Part shown: positions 33,701-46,038 of the stretch, piece after piece | Layout: the number at the start of each line of letters is the position of its first letter | Numbering within the stretch: the stretch's first letter is position 1 | Assembly: GCA_014925825.1 (NCBI GenBank) | Contig: JACGCK010000117.1 | Span: 1 to 64,000, forward strand | DNA: 64,000 nucleotides | Direction: 5' to 3' | From: Pholiota molesta | Lineage: Eukaryota > Basidiomycota > Agaricomycetes > Agaricales > Strophariaceae | The notes under the pieces: model-generated | The model's input: the letters and a program-made list of their open reading frames with translations, nothing else | What the model was told of the DNA's origin: nothing | The model's database searches: none | Translations under genes and position numbers: made by a program

Positions 33701-35904
33701 ATGCCGCACGCTGCTGACGATCCAACTAACGGAAGAGTTGATATCGATGTTCGATTAGAGGACCCACCTAACGGTATGGGTGAGTCAGCTAGTAGTAACT
33801 TCAGAACGTGAAGCTTTCTAATGCTCATATTCACGCTAGATTCCGACCATACGGTCCTTTCAAGCGCTCAAGAACAGCTATTATTGAGGTCCTTGCAGTG
33901 TTTTATTATGCCATTCATGCAGAACGGCACTGGTAGAAGGGATAACACAGGTCAGGAGCGTATGTTGAATATAATTGCGGTGGATTTTGACAATGCCTTA
34001 CTTTAGAACAAGCAAACCAGGTTGCTTTTGGGCCTGAAGGACATACATTTCTCATTGTACTCCGCGATTTCATATCTGACGTCGTAAACTCTCAATTAAA
34101 CCGCCAAAACAAGGTCGAGGTCGACTTGGAAGGTGAGATTTGCGATCAATGTTAAGGAAGCCGCACGAACACAATTCTTCATGTAGACGAATCCAATGTT
34201 ATCCCCGTGCCGTTACCCAAAAGATCCTCTTCTCAGTCTGATCCCACCGACGGTGAGGAAAATCACAATTTTATAAAGACTACGATATTTATTCGTCAGA
34301 CGCAGAACAAAACGTCTCCATACAGCACCTACAACCCACGCGGACGGAGAAGGTGCTCATGGCGCTCCGCCACCGCGTATTCAACAAGATGCCTATCCGT
34401 CTGTTGTTCTTCAAGCCGCACGATACCACTCTCCAAATAACGCTCCTCGAGAGGAGCGAGATTTACGCTCTCCTTGCACCGCGGCTCCAATCCGAGTTCA
34501 ACGAGGACACATTCGTTTCCGAGATTGAGACTGGTATCAAGCCATGGATGACAGAGGCGGAGGCCGAATTAGAGGCTATCGAAGGGTGCGTGTCAAAATA
34601 CACACGATACGCCATCTTGTCCCATACCTGGATCCGAGAGGCGCCAGGAGAAATGACCTACGCCGACTGGCATAGAGGAGGCCTCGATTCAACGCATCCA
34701 GGCCACCGGAAACTGGTTCAATTCTGCCAGACGTCATGGGTGGAGCACGGCGTCCATCTTGGCTGGATGGACACAGTGTGCATTAACAAGGAGCAGCGCC
34801 GAGCTCGACGAGTCCATCCGCTCGATGTATAAGTGGTATCGCGAAGCCAGCGTATGTATGACGTATCTCGCGGAGACGGCGTCGCTTCCGGACATGCACC
34901 TGGACCCTTGGTTTACCCGCGGATGGACGCTGCAGGAACTCCTTGCGCCGAACTGTATGAGGTTTTATGGCCTGGATTGGAGACGACTTGTTGGCGCTTC
35001 GCCGTATAGCGACGCGTTGGATTCCGAAATTCAGGAACAAATCGAGCTGGCGACTACTATTACAGAGTACGAGCTGCTGAACATACACGCTACCTCTATT
35101 TCGCGCAGGATGCAGCTGGCGGCGAAGCGTGAAGTAACGCGGGAAGAAGATACTGCGTATTCCTTGATGGGAATTTTTGACATCAGTATCTCGATTGCCT
35201 ACGGCGAAGGCGCCGAGCGGGCTTTCTTCCGCCTGATCAAAGAGCTGCTGAGCTCATACCGAGACGTCTTCGACATGTTCAACTGGGCGTACGACCTCCC
35301 TTCCCCTCAATGGACGTCGATTTCTTCCCTTCTGCCATCCAGCCCCCAACACTACCTTTACCGCTACTCGTACATACAAGTAGAATCGATGCGACCTATA
35401 GAGCCGCTCACACTCACTCACCTGGGACTGCGTATACCAATCCTGTTAATGCCGGCCATCTCATTCGACGATCCACCCGCATCACATAATCCCATCGGAG
35501 ACTACTACGCCATAGTGGACATTGCTCCCATCAAGCTCTGGGAAGACGAACTCCGAGCCCATACATATACCCTGCTGGATAAGGGAATATCTGGGCCTGA
35601 TGGTCGCAACAATCAAGGTAACTTCCAGATGACGTTTGGTATCCTCAACTTTGGAGGGGATGAGAGCAATATCCACGTCGCAAAAACCTGTCACGCAGTG
35701 GGATTATCCTGTCAGGAAGATGCAGGGAGCGTAACGACGCTGGGCCCGGTTACGAAAATAGACACTCGCGCTCCGATCGTCTTCGATCTTTGCAGCACGG
35801 ACGACATCGACGAAGATGGCCTCGATGAATATCGGACATATTACCGAATAGCAAGAAATCAACTAGGACGTCATGGAATGCAACTAGTCACATTATATTT
35901 GTAA
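33701..35904 (+). pseudogene. HET2: HET domain protein with a 2-nt frameshift inside the domain
   Basis: A paralogue of HET1 in the opposite orientation. The start at 33701 (MPHAADDPTNGRVD) is followed by short exons (33701-33773, 33840-33950 and further ones to about 34300) spliced as in HET1, then a long exon from about 34306. HET blocks: YAILSHTW (about 34605), GWMDTVCIN (about 34762) and RGWTLQELLAP (about 34918); later AYSLMGIFDIS, AYGEGAERAF and the C-terminal HGMQLVTLYL at 35904. Just after the second block, near 34791-34795, the frame changes by a 2-nt loss relative to HET1, so the first frame ends at 34832 after off-frame residues. No intron explains the change. The rest is undamaged, so this is either a recent null allele or a sequence error. 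Confidence 0.8.
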
Positions 35905-36139
35905 AAAAAACTAGTAAATAGTTTCTTGTTGGCTTTCTTTTATCGAGTGTAATTTATTGAGTCAGACTCATAATCCAATTTTGAAGACGGTACATATCAA
36001 TTTACATTTCTTTTAGGCGTTACATATACAATCGCCGAATAAGAATATATACAATGCATTTGGAACTATTCGCGCACAATTTCCCTACTCTTTCACCCCA
36101 ATCTTGAGTACGTGGCGCGTCTATTCGAGAGTTGACTAC

Positions 36140-36929
36140 TCAAGCGAGAATGAAGGGGAACGCCCTGGCCGCGGTCTTCGAGCTGATGCATTTGACCTCT
36201 TGGCCTCCAAGGTTCGGTTCACCAAGGGGCTTCTTGACTGCCTCGTATCCATACTGTCCAACGCCATCGGTTCCGCAATCGCCGCCTTCGATGACGGTGC
36301 CATCAGCGGTGGTGTGTCCGCTCTGCAGACAAAGTTAAGTTAGTGCCCTTTTGAGATATATGTAGTCCGAAAGGTACCGACCCAAGTAATCTGTCCGTTG
36401 TTGAACACCCATGCCTGGATAAACTGCTGGTCGTCATTGACGAGGGAGCAGTCCACTTTGCTAATCGTGAGCAAGAGCTCGTCGGGAACACCCAGGCACT
36501 GGTTGAAGTCAGAGAGGAAGACATGACCTAGGAAAACGTTCAATATTCGGGCAGGTGGATGCTGTTCGAGCGTACGCACCGCTAATATCGCCACCCGCAG
36601 CGTTCGCAAACCCGCCGGGGTTGGGAGTGCAAGCTTGGAATTCTACATTGACCGTACCGGTGGTTCTCGTGTCGTAATTAAGAGCATCGAGGCCGTCAAA
36701 CAGCCACCCAACGGATTCTGTGACGAATGGCGAAACTTAGAATGGGATATAAATGTGAATTTTAACGGTGCTTACCGCCATTGGTACCCGACAAGAGCCC
36801 AGTGGCAATCGTCGTACAGGTGATTGCGGTGTCGGGCGGGGTAGTGGTCTGGGGGATCGCTCCGACAGCGGTCACTGCAATGATGCAAGCGACGAGGAGA
36901 GAGTTGATTTTTTTAAGAGTGAAAGACAT
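36140..36929 (-). CDS. Small secreted cysteine-containing protein, 4 exons
   Basis: Exons 36929-36776, 36735-36580, 36527-36382 and 36322-36140 give 212 residues with all junctions in frame. The N-terminus is a signal peptide: basic MSFTLKKINS, hydrophobic LLVACIIAVTAVGA, cleavage likely before IPQ. The mature part is about 188 residues with six Cys (for example in FQACTP, FNQCLG, VDCSL, GGDCGTD, VKCISS). No transmembrane segment or GPI tail is seen. I do not recognise the family. It lies tail to tail with HET2 and appears once in the window. Extracellular location is inference from the signal peptide. Confidence 0.75.
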
Positions 36930-39058
36930 CTTTTTTGAGTGTCGCACTTGAGAAGGCAAGGTAGTAGACGATTGGAGATGGTTCGAATACTGCAGATTAT
37001 GACTTTTTTCCTCTGCATTTATACAAGTCTGTCTACTCTCTGGTCGTGCTACTTTCGATAAAAATTCACAGAGTACAAGTCGCTTTGACGAATCACCTCA
37101 AAACACGTATTGTAATGATAATCTTGCACGTCCAGCCTTGGTATTGAAGGAGTAAGAAATACACCTTGGCAAGAACTGTTCTGCTGACCGTCCTGCCGAG
37201 CTATACGAGGTCTCAAACAGATTGGACGCATCAGCGGCGCTATCGGAATGTAACAGCACAATATACAAGTTACGTGAATACTTTAACGGGCATAACGGAT
37301 TACCGGTTTCGTGTATAAGCCTTGTGTACATGAGTACATGAGTATTTTGAGCAAACGTGGTTGCTTCCCACACAATTCCTTAAATTAGTATATTCGCACT
37401 CGAAAATACCGAGGCTAATTTGGTCCTCTTCTATAATTAAGAGATCTTCTCACTGAATACTCGAGTGTTTACCAAAGAAATGAAAGCGAAAATTATCTTG
37501 AAGAGAGACAACTTGAAATATGGTCCTGATGTTTCGATCAAGCTAGAGATAGAGTCCTACTTGAATATACAATTCACCTGACACAATGCCGTGAGTTCGA
37601 AGCCTTGGCGCGTTCAGTGTCTGTATCATGCGCTGATTAAGGGTCTACGAGGTTCAAGGAACCAAGGTTTAACATTCGAAACATCCCAATGGATGAATCA
37701 TGTCCAGATACGGTGTACAACATTTTCTAAGATTAATTGGGTATTCTAGATATGAATCTGTGAATTCTGACCCGTTTGTTCCTGGAATCTGAATCGCTTT
37801 CACTATGTGGGCATTTCAGTGAGATCATTTACAAGTATTCGGACAAGTAAACGGAGATAAGAAACAAGGCTTACTTCGTTGTTTGGTATTGCGCCACTGG
37901 CACACGACAGTATAAGTTACTCGTCTTCCTATCTCCGTATTGCAAGGGCGTACGGCCCGCGCGAGACCTCCACGTAGACAAAGAACCTTTTCATGATAAT
38001 TGCTATCGGAGGTGTCATCAACGTCAATACGACACTCTTCCAAATACTCGCTCGATTGAGCGAAATCCATGGCTATCAGATGGGTTCTGTCGGAATTCTA
38101 TAAATAGAGAGCCGACCTGGCTTGGTCGAGCAAGTCGACACGCATGTACCTCTTTGCCAAGGACGACGCGTACCTCCCAGAAGACTACGTGGGTCTGACG
38201 TGGGTTATTTCTATGCCAAATTCTCATCGACTTTCTCTCATGTCAATCAACTATGAGGTCCGATTATCGCGCCAGACGTGTTTACCCCATCCTACTTCTT
38301 GAGTTGTGAATCGCGTTACATTGCCGTGCGTTTCGTGTACCATCCGCTTCCAGGATGTGGAAGTTTCTTATACTGTGATTGCTAAATATTTTGCATGAAA
38401 TGATAATCACTTCGGTTGACAGTGGCACATCATTCTAGAATTCCGGTACGTATAAGTGTTCGGTACTCAGTATTCAATGTTCAGGCGATGCTTGTCAAGC
38501 CGAAGAATTCAGAGAACATGTGCCAGGACAAATCACCTTGTCCTGGTATAGGAAAACCCATCTCAGTTGAGACAACGAATTCCTCTTGATCTCCTTCAAT
38601 ATTCTATAGACTGTAAGAATACAATGCGCGCTAAGATCAAAGTGTGAAATGGGCGCTCTGAACTTTGGATCAAGTGATCACCGAGGTGTTATTTATATCT
38701 TCCGTTGCCGCTGTTTGGCTTTCCTATTAATAGCCAGCTTTTCTAAGGAGACAAGAATCGATGCCACGACCAAAGAGCATGGTCATACGCTTTGGACGTT
38801 CCAGGTGGTCTTTGAGAACTGAGTAGACGCATACATGCCTATTCCTCTCTGAAAATCCTTGTCGTTGCTCTACACACTTAGGGCAGCATCCAAACCGTTG
38901 CTCTTTTCACAAATTTGCGTCTTTTGAATCGAGTACTTCGGATCAACACACGAAAAAAAACATTCAAAGATGTCGGGTTCGATAAAATTAACACACTCCA
39001 TTTTTACGTCCTCACGATACCTTCTTTCTGCCACCTCAGACGTTGGAGAGCAACCGTC
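36930..39058. other. Long AT-rich intergenic stretch, no gene seen
   Basis: About 2.1 kb between two divergent secreted-protein genes. ORFs are short and without spliceable neighbours, and no match to the repeat families was found. It contains the upstream regions of both genes; nothing else is supported. Confidence 0.45.
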
Positions 39059-39998
39059 ATGTTCCGCTCGATCATGCTCCATGCTCGCCCTTCAAGCCTT
39101 TCAGGCTCGTATCTCCGCACCCTCGCCCTCTACACCTTACTCTCCACCCAGTGCGTCGCTAACACAAGAGCGCAAGGAGGCGGTGGTCTGGATGATCTCC
39201 CGACATGCGCCGTGAACTGTGCGAAGACGGCCGCGACGGCCATCGGATGCTCACTGTATGTCATAAGCTTAAGCTGAGGATAAGGGCGCTGCGCACGCCC
39301 GTCAAGGCGTCTGGGAATTGACAATTTCTTTGTATAGACAAAATCCGGATCCATCGTGTCTCTGTAGCAGCCACTCGTTCATCGCTGCGACCGTGGGATG
39401 TGCCTCTAGTGTATGTCCGATCGAGGATCAGAGTACACTGAATGGGGTGCTGGATACTTTCTGCTCAGGTGAGAGAATACCATCGCTTTCAAGCAAAGTT
39501 CAGTCCGCTCCGTGCTCACGATCTTTTCATATCCAACAAATTCGTGTTCCAAAATACTCGATCTCCATCCGTCACACAGCGTTCACATCCACCACCACAT
39601 CCACACGCACCACCACGAACACCACACAGCCCACCACCACCACCACCACATCAGCGCATTCCACGTCCAGCACCTCCTCCCAGCCCTCACCCACCTCCCA
39701 GACTACCGCCACCTCCTCCCAAGCCCCGCCCACACCCAGCCCCACGCCCTCCGGCTCAGCCCCACCCACGTCCGCGCCGGCAACGACTCCAGGCACGGCT
39801 CTTAACCCCGGCGGCCCGATAATCAGCGCGACGCCCAGCAGCCTCACGGCGCCTGGGAGCACGAGCGTGGTGGTGCAGACGGTGACGCTGCCGCCCTCGG
39901 CGACGGTGTCGGGTGTGGGCTCGGCGCGGCGAGATGCGGGGCTGGGGTGGGGGTTCTTCGTGGGTGTGATGTGCGTTTGGTGTCTACTGGGCTACTGA
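39059..39998 (+). CDS. CFEM-domain cell-surface protein, probably GPI-anchored
   Basis: Exons 39059-39255, 39338-39468 and 39580-39998 give 248 residues in frame. A hydrophobic N-terminus (YLRTLALYTLLSTQCV) serves as signal peptide. Residues about 48-110 contain eight Cys in CFEM spacing: CAVNC, GC, SCLC, GC, VC and a last one in LDTFC. CFEM proteins are fungal surface or secreted proteins, several binding heme or iron. A Thr/Ser/Pro-rich stalk follows (TSTTTSTRTTT and on), then a hydrophobic C-terminus (GFFVGVMCVWCLLGY) preceded by small residues, as in GPI-anchored proteins. An Asp typical of heme-binding CFEM is plausible in NPDPSC but I cannot confirm it. Single copy here. Confidence 0.85.
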
Positions 39999-40561
39999 AT
40001 TCGTTGACGCTGGGTGGGAGTTTCATGTTATGTACTTTTATGTCGAAAGTTCAACTATGTATCATAGTCAACTTTTACCCGTCTTCAAGCTGCTTGGCAG
40101 TGCTTTCAGCTTCCCTCACTTCTTACTCATAGCATCTCGGGGCTTGAAGGAATCCAATCATTTGGCCCGGCCTCGACATCCGTGGATATCGATGACGCGA
40201 TGCCCGACGTTCTCAAGAAGTAATCCCGGCCAGGCTTGACTTTCTTGGTATTCTCCGTCGTGTGGAATCGAACTAAAGGCGCGAAGCCGCCACTGTTTGA
40301 CCCGAGAATACGTGTGTCCAGGGTCCCAGGATTAGAGGACGCGTTTACCGAATGCCGAACCCCCAAGGTTCTCAAACCCAATGACAAAGCATTCCAAGAT
40401 AGCGATGAACAACTGGATATGAAACTGTGAGGTGGTACAAGTCCTAATTACAGCCGTTTTCTTTCTTTCAGTGTAGTGGATAAAAATAAGGGGGCATAAG
40501 GTCGATAAGCGGATCGATGACTGAACGTCGAAATGAGAAGGTCTTGAGACGCGAGAGGAGG
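39999..40561. other. Intergenic, no feature seen
   Basis: Between the convergent CFEM and MAPR genes. Short ORFs only; presumably two 3' UTRs and terminators. Confidence 0.4.
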
Positions 40562-41190
40562 CTAAGATGGGGGGATTGGTCCATCGATGACCTTTCCAAC
40601 GATGTTGTACCGTTTTCTGCGTACAACGTCATTCAGAGACGTCCAATTGGGGAAGATGACTGTCAACTCACGAAAAGAAAGCGTGCCAATCGTCGAGGAC
40701 CTTCATGTCCTTCTCGTCGAGCTTGCTGTAGTCCGCAACAGCATCCTCTGGCTTCAAACTAGACATTCCCAGCCCTCGCGACCCATCCTTGCCCGCGAAA
40801 ATGCTGTAGGACTTCCCAGGGCCGTACACTTCGGCTTTGCTCGAAACGTCGAAGACAGTGCCTGTTGTCGGCGCCCCACCATGATGAGCGATCTATCCAA
40901 CATGTCAGATGCTTCAGCGTACCTTTGATAGCGACGTAGATGGGCTTTGTTGGGTCTGAACCGTCGTATTGCTTCAGCTGTTCCGTCGTAATGGGGTCAT
41001 CCTTGGGTGGGGCGAGATCGTCACGGGCTGCTTGCATGATGCTCTTGAGTGGTTTCTTGGGTTCTGTCTCGGCGGGCGGTGGCGCTGTGGGTACGCGATT
41101 TGAAGTGAGTCCGAAGGTAGGGAAACGGCGATAGAAGAGATAAGAGAAAGGAAGGAGGAGGATGAGGCCGTATTTCACAAGGTAGTGCAT
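40562..41190 (-). CDS. Membrane-anchored cytochrome b5-like heme/steroid-binding protein (MAPR family)
   Basis: Exons 41190-40923, 40861-40672 and 40616-40562 give 170 residues, intact. The N-terminus is a membrane anchor (YLVKYGLILLLPFSYLFY), then a Pro/Lys-rich linker, then the cytochrome b5-like fold (about 75-165): QLKQYDGSDPTKPIYVAIKG, GTVFDVSSKAEVYGPG, YSIFAGKDGSRGLG and the closing KRYNIVGKV. This matches the membrane-associated progesterone receptor / Dap1 family, which binds heme through Tyr and supports cytochrome P450 enzymes in the ER; the Tyr residues in VYGPGKSYS are candidates. The start at MHYLVKYG was chosen over an upstream ATG nine codons earlier because it begins the anchor. 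An ordinary housekeeping-type gene. Confidence 0.88.
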
Positions 41191-42222
41191 GGTTGTAAGC
41201 ACGGCAATCGCCGGCAATCACGGTTCTCCGCTGCGGTGTGCTTTGCTTGGTGTTGCCAAACAATGGTCGACATTGAGCTCAACACGTTGACGGCGCCAGG
41301 TCATCATTCGCAACGATGAGCAGCTACCAAGGAGGGTACAATGTCGTGAGTTTTATTGCTACGTATCTCATCTGTGCCTTACTTATCATTGCTCAGGTGC
41401 TTCATTGACAGCCACGATTGATAGCTACGCTGAGAAGCGTTGCCGTGCTGGATATGACCAATTCTGCGTCGACTTTACAGACACCTTTTGCATAGGTTGA
41501 GAGGCTCCTCCACGTCGCGCGCGGAGGGTGCCTCGGTTGAATTTCAGAGCTGAGTACTTTGTTTGACACGGTCTTTCAGGCAACGTGTTCTTTTGACTGT
41601 TCGCAAGTGGCGTAGGCCTCTTCTGCTGTACGATGGGATTCTTTCTTTGAAGGTCCCAACCAGTTTTTTTCTCCATTTGCTACCGAATAGACTTTGCATT
41701 GCGACGCGACGACCTTCAATATTTCTTGAAATGGATGACACATCACGAAGATGCTCCCTCTTTTCTTCCGGCGTGTTTCACTCCAGCGTCATCTCTATAC
41801 GGACTTTGTCGTTGTGCCACCCTTAATTTCATCCCTTGAAAATGTCGTCGAGCTTGGTTAGTTCTACATTCTCTCTATTCTTCTCGTTTTTTGCCTCATC
41901 CTTGTCAGCTATTTATCTTATGTCGCTTTTTCGCACTGTCGATATGTGACGTTTCCAACTTCAATTTGCACGCTGCTTCCAGCGATGATGGAGGTCTCGT
42001 TCGCCCGAGTTTCATTGCTAGGATCTGCGACGAGTATCCATATCCTTGTTCTAATCATATCTTTCCACGTTAACAATTTTCGAATGAAGCAATGCGACAT
42101 CTTTTGCTATACTCCAACTACCCACAGATACCAATTACTGAAATGGCCTAAATTGCAGTCTCCTTGAGTTCGTCGATGGGCTCTGAGGCTACAGCCTCTT
42201 TTATGACCTCCGTCTTATAACA
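41191..42222. other. Intergenic, no supported gene
   Basis: About 1 kb upstream of the MAPR gene and downstream of the membrane-protein gene. Several 60-90 codon ORFs overlap on both strands with no shared splice pattern. A tiny spliced reading near 41322-41410 was considered and rejected. Confidence 0.4.
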
Positions 42223-43572
42223 TCAACTTGCAATCAAGGTCGCAACAAGATTGATTCTCACCTCGGCTTCAGTCTCGTTCTCTCCTTGACTCGTGCATTT
42301 AGCTTGGGTCTTGTCCAACATCTCGGGCGTGCCAACATGTTCAAAGTAACCTTCTGTTGTTTTCTCCGTTTCAGTTCGAGCCTTGTCCAATGTCTGGCGC
42401 GTGCGAACGGGCTCATCTCGGCCTTTTGTTGTCTTCGTGTTTCCATGCTCAACATCGGTAATTGGCGTACGGCGGGCTCGATGCCTGAGTGAGTTGAGTG
42501 CCATCACTAGCAAAGAAAATGGTAATCAACATTTTTTTCGAATGAGCACGAAAGAGGCGAACTCACAGAATATTTGGTAGAAACTTTGGAGACATAGTGG
42601 CGCCCAGAGAAAGAGGGAGATAACCTGGCCAAATCCCCATTGATTATCCTGAAACTGCGCTCCCGTAACGGTCTTCATGACGTTTCTTGTGCGTTCCATC
42701 TCGACTACTTCGACCAACATCCCAACAGTGAACGCCAAGCTCATCGCTCCTAGAAGCCTCACGTCGCGCCCAATCAAAACGAGTACTAGGACCACGATGA
42801 TGCCGATCGCAACAAACAAACCGATGATGCCCGCGATGGCCAACGCCAATTCGACCAAAGATTCTTTCCAGTGCTTCTTGCTGAAGAGGTCAAAGAAATT
42901 CTCGGCCGTGACGTGGGCCAGAACACCTGGTGGGCGCGTCGGAATATTCTGGATCCAGGGCTCGATCTGGTTGTAAGCCTTGCACGCCTGGCCCAATTCG
43001 CTGAGTATCTCCCAGCTTTTCTTGCCCTCACGCAAATTGCCGATCAGGCCCATATAGAGGCCGAATTCGAGTAGCCCGTAGGCGACGAGGACTCCGATAC
43101 GCAGGGGGCTTTTTCGCTCCTTGAAGATTCCAGACGTGACAGTCGAGGATAGCAGGGAGAGGAACTGCATGGTCGTCAAAGAGCGCAGAAACGCGAGCTC
43201 ATAGAATGGTGCGTGCTGACGGAATCGAATGACAGCCGCGACGGCGACTGGGATGCTGAATTGGGCGGAGATGTCGAGGAACGTGTCCTGTAGTGTTTCG
43301 AGCTTGTCCTTGGTATCTTTGCTAATCTCCCATCGATTGAGACACCAATAAAGTAAGCAGAAAAGAGGACAGAAGATGAAGGTGAGGACTGCGTGGAGTA
43401 TGTACGATATGTTGGCGCCGACACCGGAGAGATCTGGATTACCAGTGCCCCAAGCGAGGGTGCATGTCTGGGGGCATGAGGCGACGAAGGTGGTGATATT
43501 TAGTTGTCCCATGTTGGCTTGGGCGAGCACCTGATCAATAGAGGAGAAAGCATCGCATGCAGGGTTTGCCAT
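42223..43572 (-). CDS. Multi-pass membrane protein, unknown function
   Basis: Exons 43572-42567 and 42506-42223 give 429 residues in frame. The N-terminal part (about 1-50, MANPACDAFSSIDQVLAQ, Cys-containing) is probably lumenal or extracellular. At least six hydrophobic segments follow, for example ISYILHAVLTFIFCPLFCLL, IGVLVAYGLLEFGLYMGLIG, LALAIAGIIGLFVAIGIIVV, LGAMSLAFTVGMLV and VISLFLWAPLCLQSF. The C-terminal exon is hydrophilic and charged (VEHGNTKTTKGRDEPVRTRQ) and presumably cytosolic. The alternative is a further intron at GTGAGAATC near 42250, changing only the last residues. The architecture resembles uncharacterised fungal membrane proteins; no catalytic motif is seen. Confidence 0.75.
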
Positions 43573-44600
43573 TGGAGCTGTCGTCTGGAGATGTTATTCA
43601 AAATATACTAGGTTTTATGTTTGGATGATAAATGACTAACGGGAGAGAGGACGACGACTGATAGCGCTGTGCGGCGAGTGGGGAGAGGAGGTAAGGGACA
43701 GGCAGAAAGGGGAGCCCACGGAAGATCCGATGAACTTACATCTAAATACGTCGATGGAAGGTATTGAGGCAGTGGATTGGGTTGAGCGCCCGGGATTATA
43801 TCGATGAGACTTGAAGCTTGAAGTTTGAGCTTGAACAGACATTGGCTTGACACCGCCTTGACACCGCCGTTGAAATATTTTAACCGTTACCTCGCGGCCA
43901 ATGCGTGAACGTCTGATTGCACGAGGATTGTCACATGGTTCGTGCTGGTATCAATCCATCTATGTCAACCCTTGAAAGTTAGGCGCCGAAGATCGAATTA
44001 AATAGAATCTAATTTATGACCGACCTTGGCCACTAGAATGGTATCCTCATGGCCAATCGGTCCTTTCCAAATGCCGAATTTGCTCGTGTTATCTCCTAGT
44101 CATCCCAAGTACGAGTAATTTTAGTTATGTCGTCAGATTTGCCTGACATGCGGAAAACATCTGGCAGGTGGAATGTTGATAGATAGTTTGATACCAATCA
44201 TCGATAACGGGAATCTTCCACCAACAGTGTGCGCTTCCAACAACACGATCGAGTACGATGCATAATCTGCTCAATAAATTCGAAGTGCATGCTAGCTATC
44301 TTGTTTCTAACTCCTGGCTACGTGTTCTAAAACTTGTTGAAATTGAATGTTGCCCATTGTTCTCCACCATTAATTATAGTATATCTAGTCCAGTGCGCAA
44401 CGAACCATACATATGAAGGTGGTGACATGCAAGAAGGTATTGTGAGATTAAAAACATACCGAGAAAGAAAAATATTGAACAATTTGCGAACAACCGCACC
44501 CAACCGGCACCCAGCATAATAACGAGTCCCGGCCCGTTTGCCGTAATCTAGACGAGGACATGTTCGCCATCGATCATATCGCACCTTCGTTCTGCTAGAA
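43573..44600. other. Junction of single-copy core and right arm; 3' flank of M3
   Basis: No gene. From about 44,000 the sequence is conserved with 21.2-21.7 and 49.9-50.4 kb (for instance the ATGCATAATC / GATCGAGTACGA segment), so the inverted arm begins here. 43573-44000 is unique and holds the membrane-protein gene's promoter. Confidence 0.45.
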
Positions 44601-46038
44601 TCAAGCTAGAATCTTACACTTGTCCGCGGATCCGGACTGTCCAAGAACAAATCGCTGGAACGAAATGTAAGCATGATTTTTAATATCCTTTAGTGAAAGG
44701 GTGCTTACGCATAGAAAGCCTTTCTCGATCGCCTCTTTCTCCATCTCCAACTGCTTCCAAAATGCGTCGCAGATCACCAAACCGCAGGGCTGGAGCGCAT
44801 TACCGATCGCAACGCTGAGTGCTCCCGTTACCATAACATGGTTCTTCAGCTCGTCGTAGAGCCGCTCCCCACCCAGCATCACCAGCAGCTTCAGGCTGCC
44901 CGGAATCTTCGCAAAACCAGGGATCGACGTCAGATCGCGGCCGTTCGCGTCGACGGCCGACGCCGAGTACAGGGAATGCAGGTGGATTTCGCGGAATGGG
45001 CCCCATCGCAGCGTCCCGTGGATGGCGGCAGCTTCATTGGGAAATAGCGCCAGAAGGTCGTACTTGAGGCTTGTTGTAAAGTCCTTGATGGGCGAAGTGG
45101 GCTCTTCCCGGGGCGCGACGACCTGCCACACTTGGCGGCTGACGATTCCGTCCCAGTGCTGCATGCTGCACTCCTGCATGCTGCACCGCCCGTAGTGTTC
45201 GGAGCCGGCTGCGAGGCGCGAGTATGCCTGCTTGACTGATGAGGATGCCTTGGTCCTCGATCGCGACGGCCGTGTCCTGGGTTGAGCGGCTCCGTGGGTT
45301 GTTGAGGGAAACGCGGCATTCGACGGTACTACCGGAGCCATCATCAGCGATGGAGATGACTGCCACGCGGGGCCTATGGCCCCTGCATAAGGGTGTTGGA
45401 CTGGTGTCTGCATCTCCGAACCTGTCCAATATCCCGGCGCCGGAGCATTAGCGCTCATCCATGGCTCAACTGCCTCCCTCTTCACGCTAAATATTGGAGA
45501 CAGTCAGCATCTGCAAGCTCAAGAGTGGAATCGGAGCAACGTACATCAGAGCAGGGGCTGCTAGGCTCGATGAGGGCCCAGCGCTGCCGGAGACGGTGGT
45601 GGCCATCTGGCCAACGCTGCCGGCGAGCTCAGATTCAAGTAGTATGTTTGTTTTCCACTCTTCTGCGGAACTTCTGCGGTCTACCGAGATCGCAAAGCGA
45701 TGGATTCGGCCAATCAGTGTGATCTGACCAGCAGTAAACAACGAGCACTTACATAGGGGAACATCGCTCGTGGGAGGTTGAAACTGTCCGCCTTGCGATA
45801 CGGTCGAACGCAGTCGTCTAGTATATGGTGCGGACTGACTCCTTGACGAAGGAACATCAGCGGATCGTGTTGGTCCTACTGCACTTCCAGTGCCACTCGA
45901 TGGTCCTGCATGACTCTGAGGATAGGGATCGACGGCGGCAGGTGCAGGTGAGTCGGACGGGTTGTGACCGTCGTTGATGACGTTCTGTGCGTCCGTCAAG
46001 TCGTCAAAGAACAAGGGGTAAGGATTGCCTGCAGACAT
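44601..46038 (-). pseudogene. M3: family M gene with an 8-bp deletion near its end
   Basis: Starts at 46038 (MSAGNPYPLFFDDLTDAQ) with exon borders as in M2. Exon 3 is open from 45485 without the M1 frameshift. Near the end, after KEAIE, eight bases present in M1 and M2 are missing, so the reading passes the normal donor in a new frame and would end GSADKCKILA at 44601 rather than with the shared DSPDPRTSVR tail. The main domain is whole, so the protein could still fold. The upstream region to 47.05 kb is shared with M2. Confidence 0.7.

Noticed and set aside
39442..39862. Pro/His-rich and Val/Gly-rich ORFs on both strands over the CFEM gene
   Set aside because: Off-frame readings of the Thr/Ser/Pro stalk of the CFEM protein.
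41322..41410. A possible two-exon mini-gene (MSSYQGGYN then a few residues)
   Set aside because: The splice sites look good, but the product would be about 12 residues and has no support.
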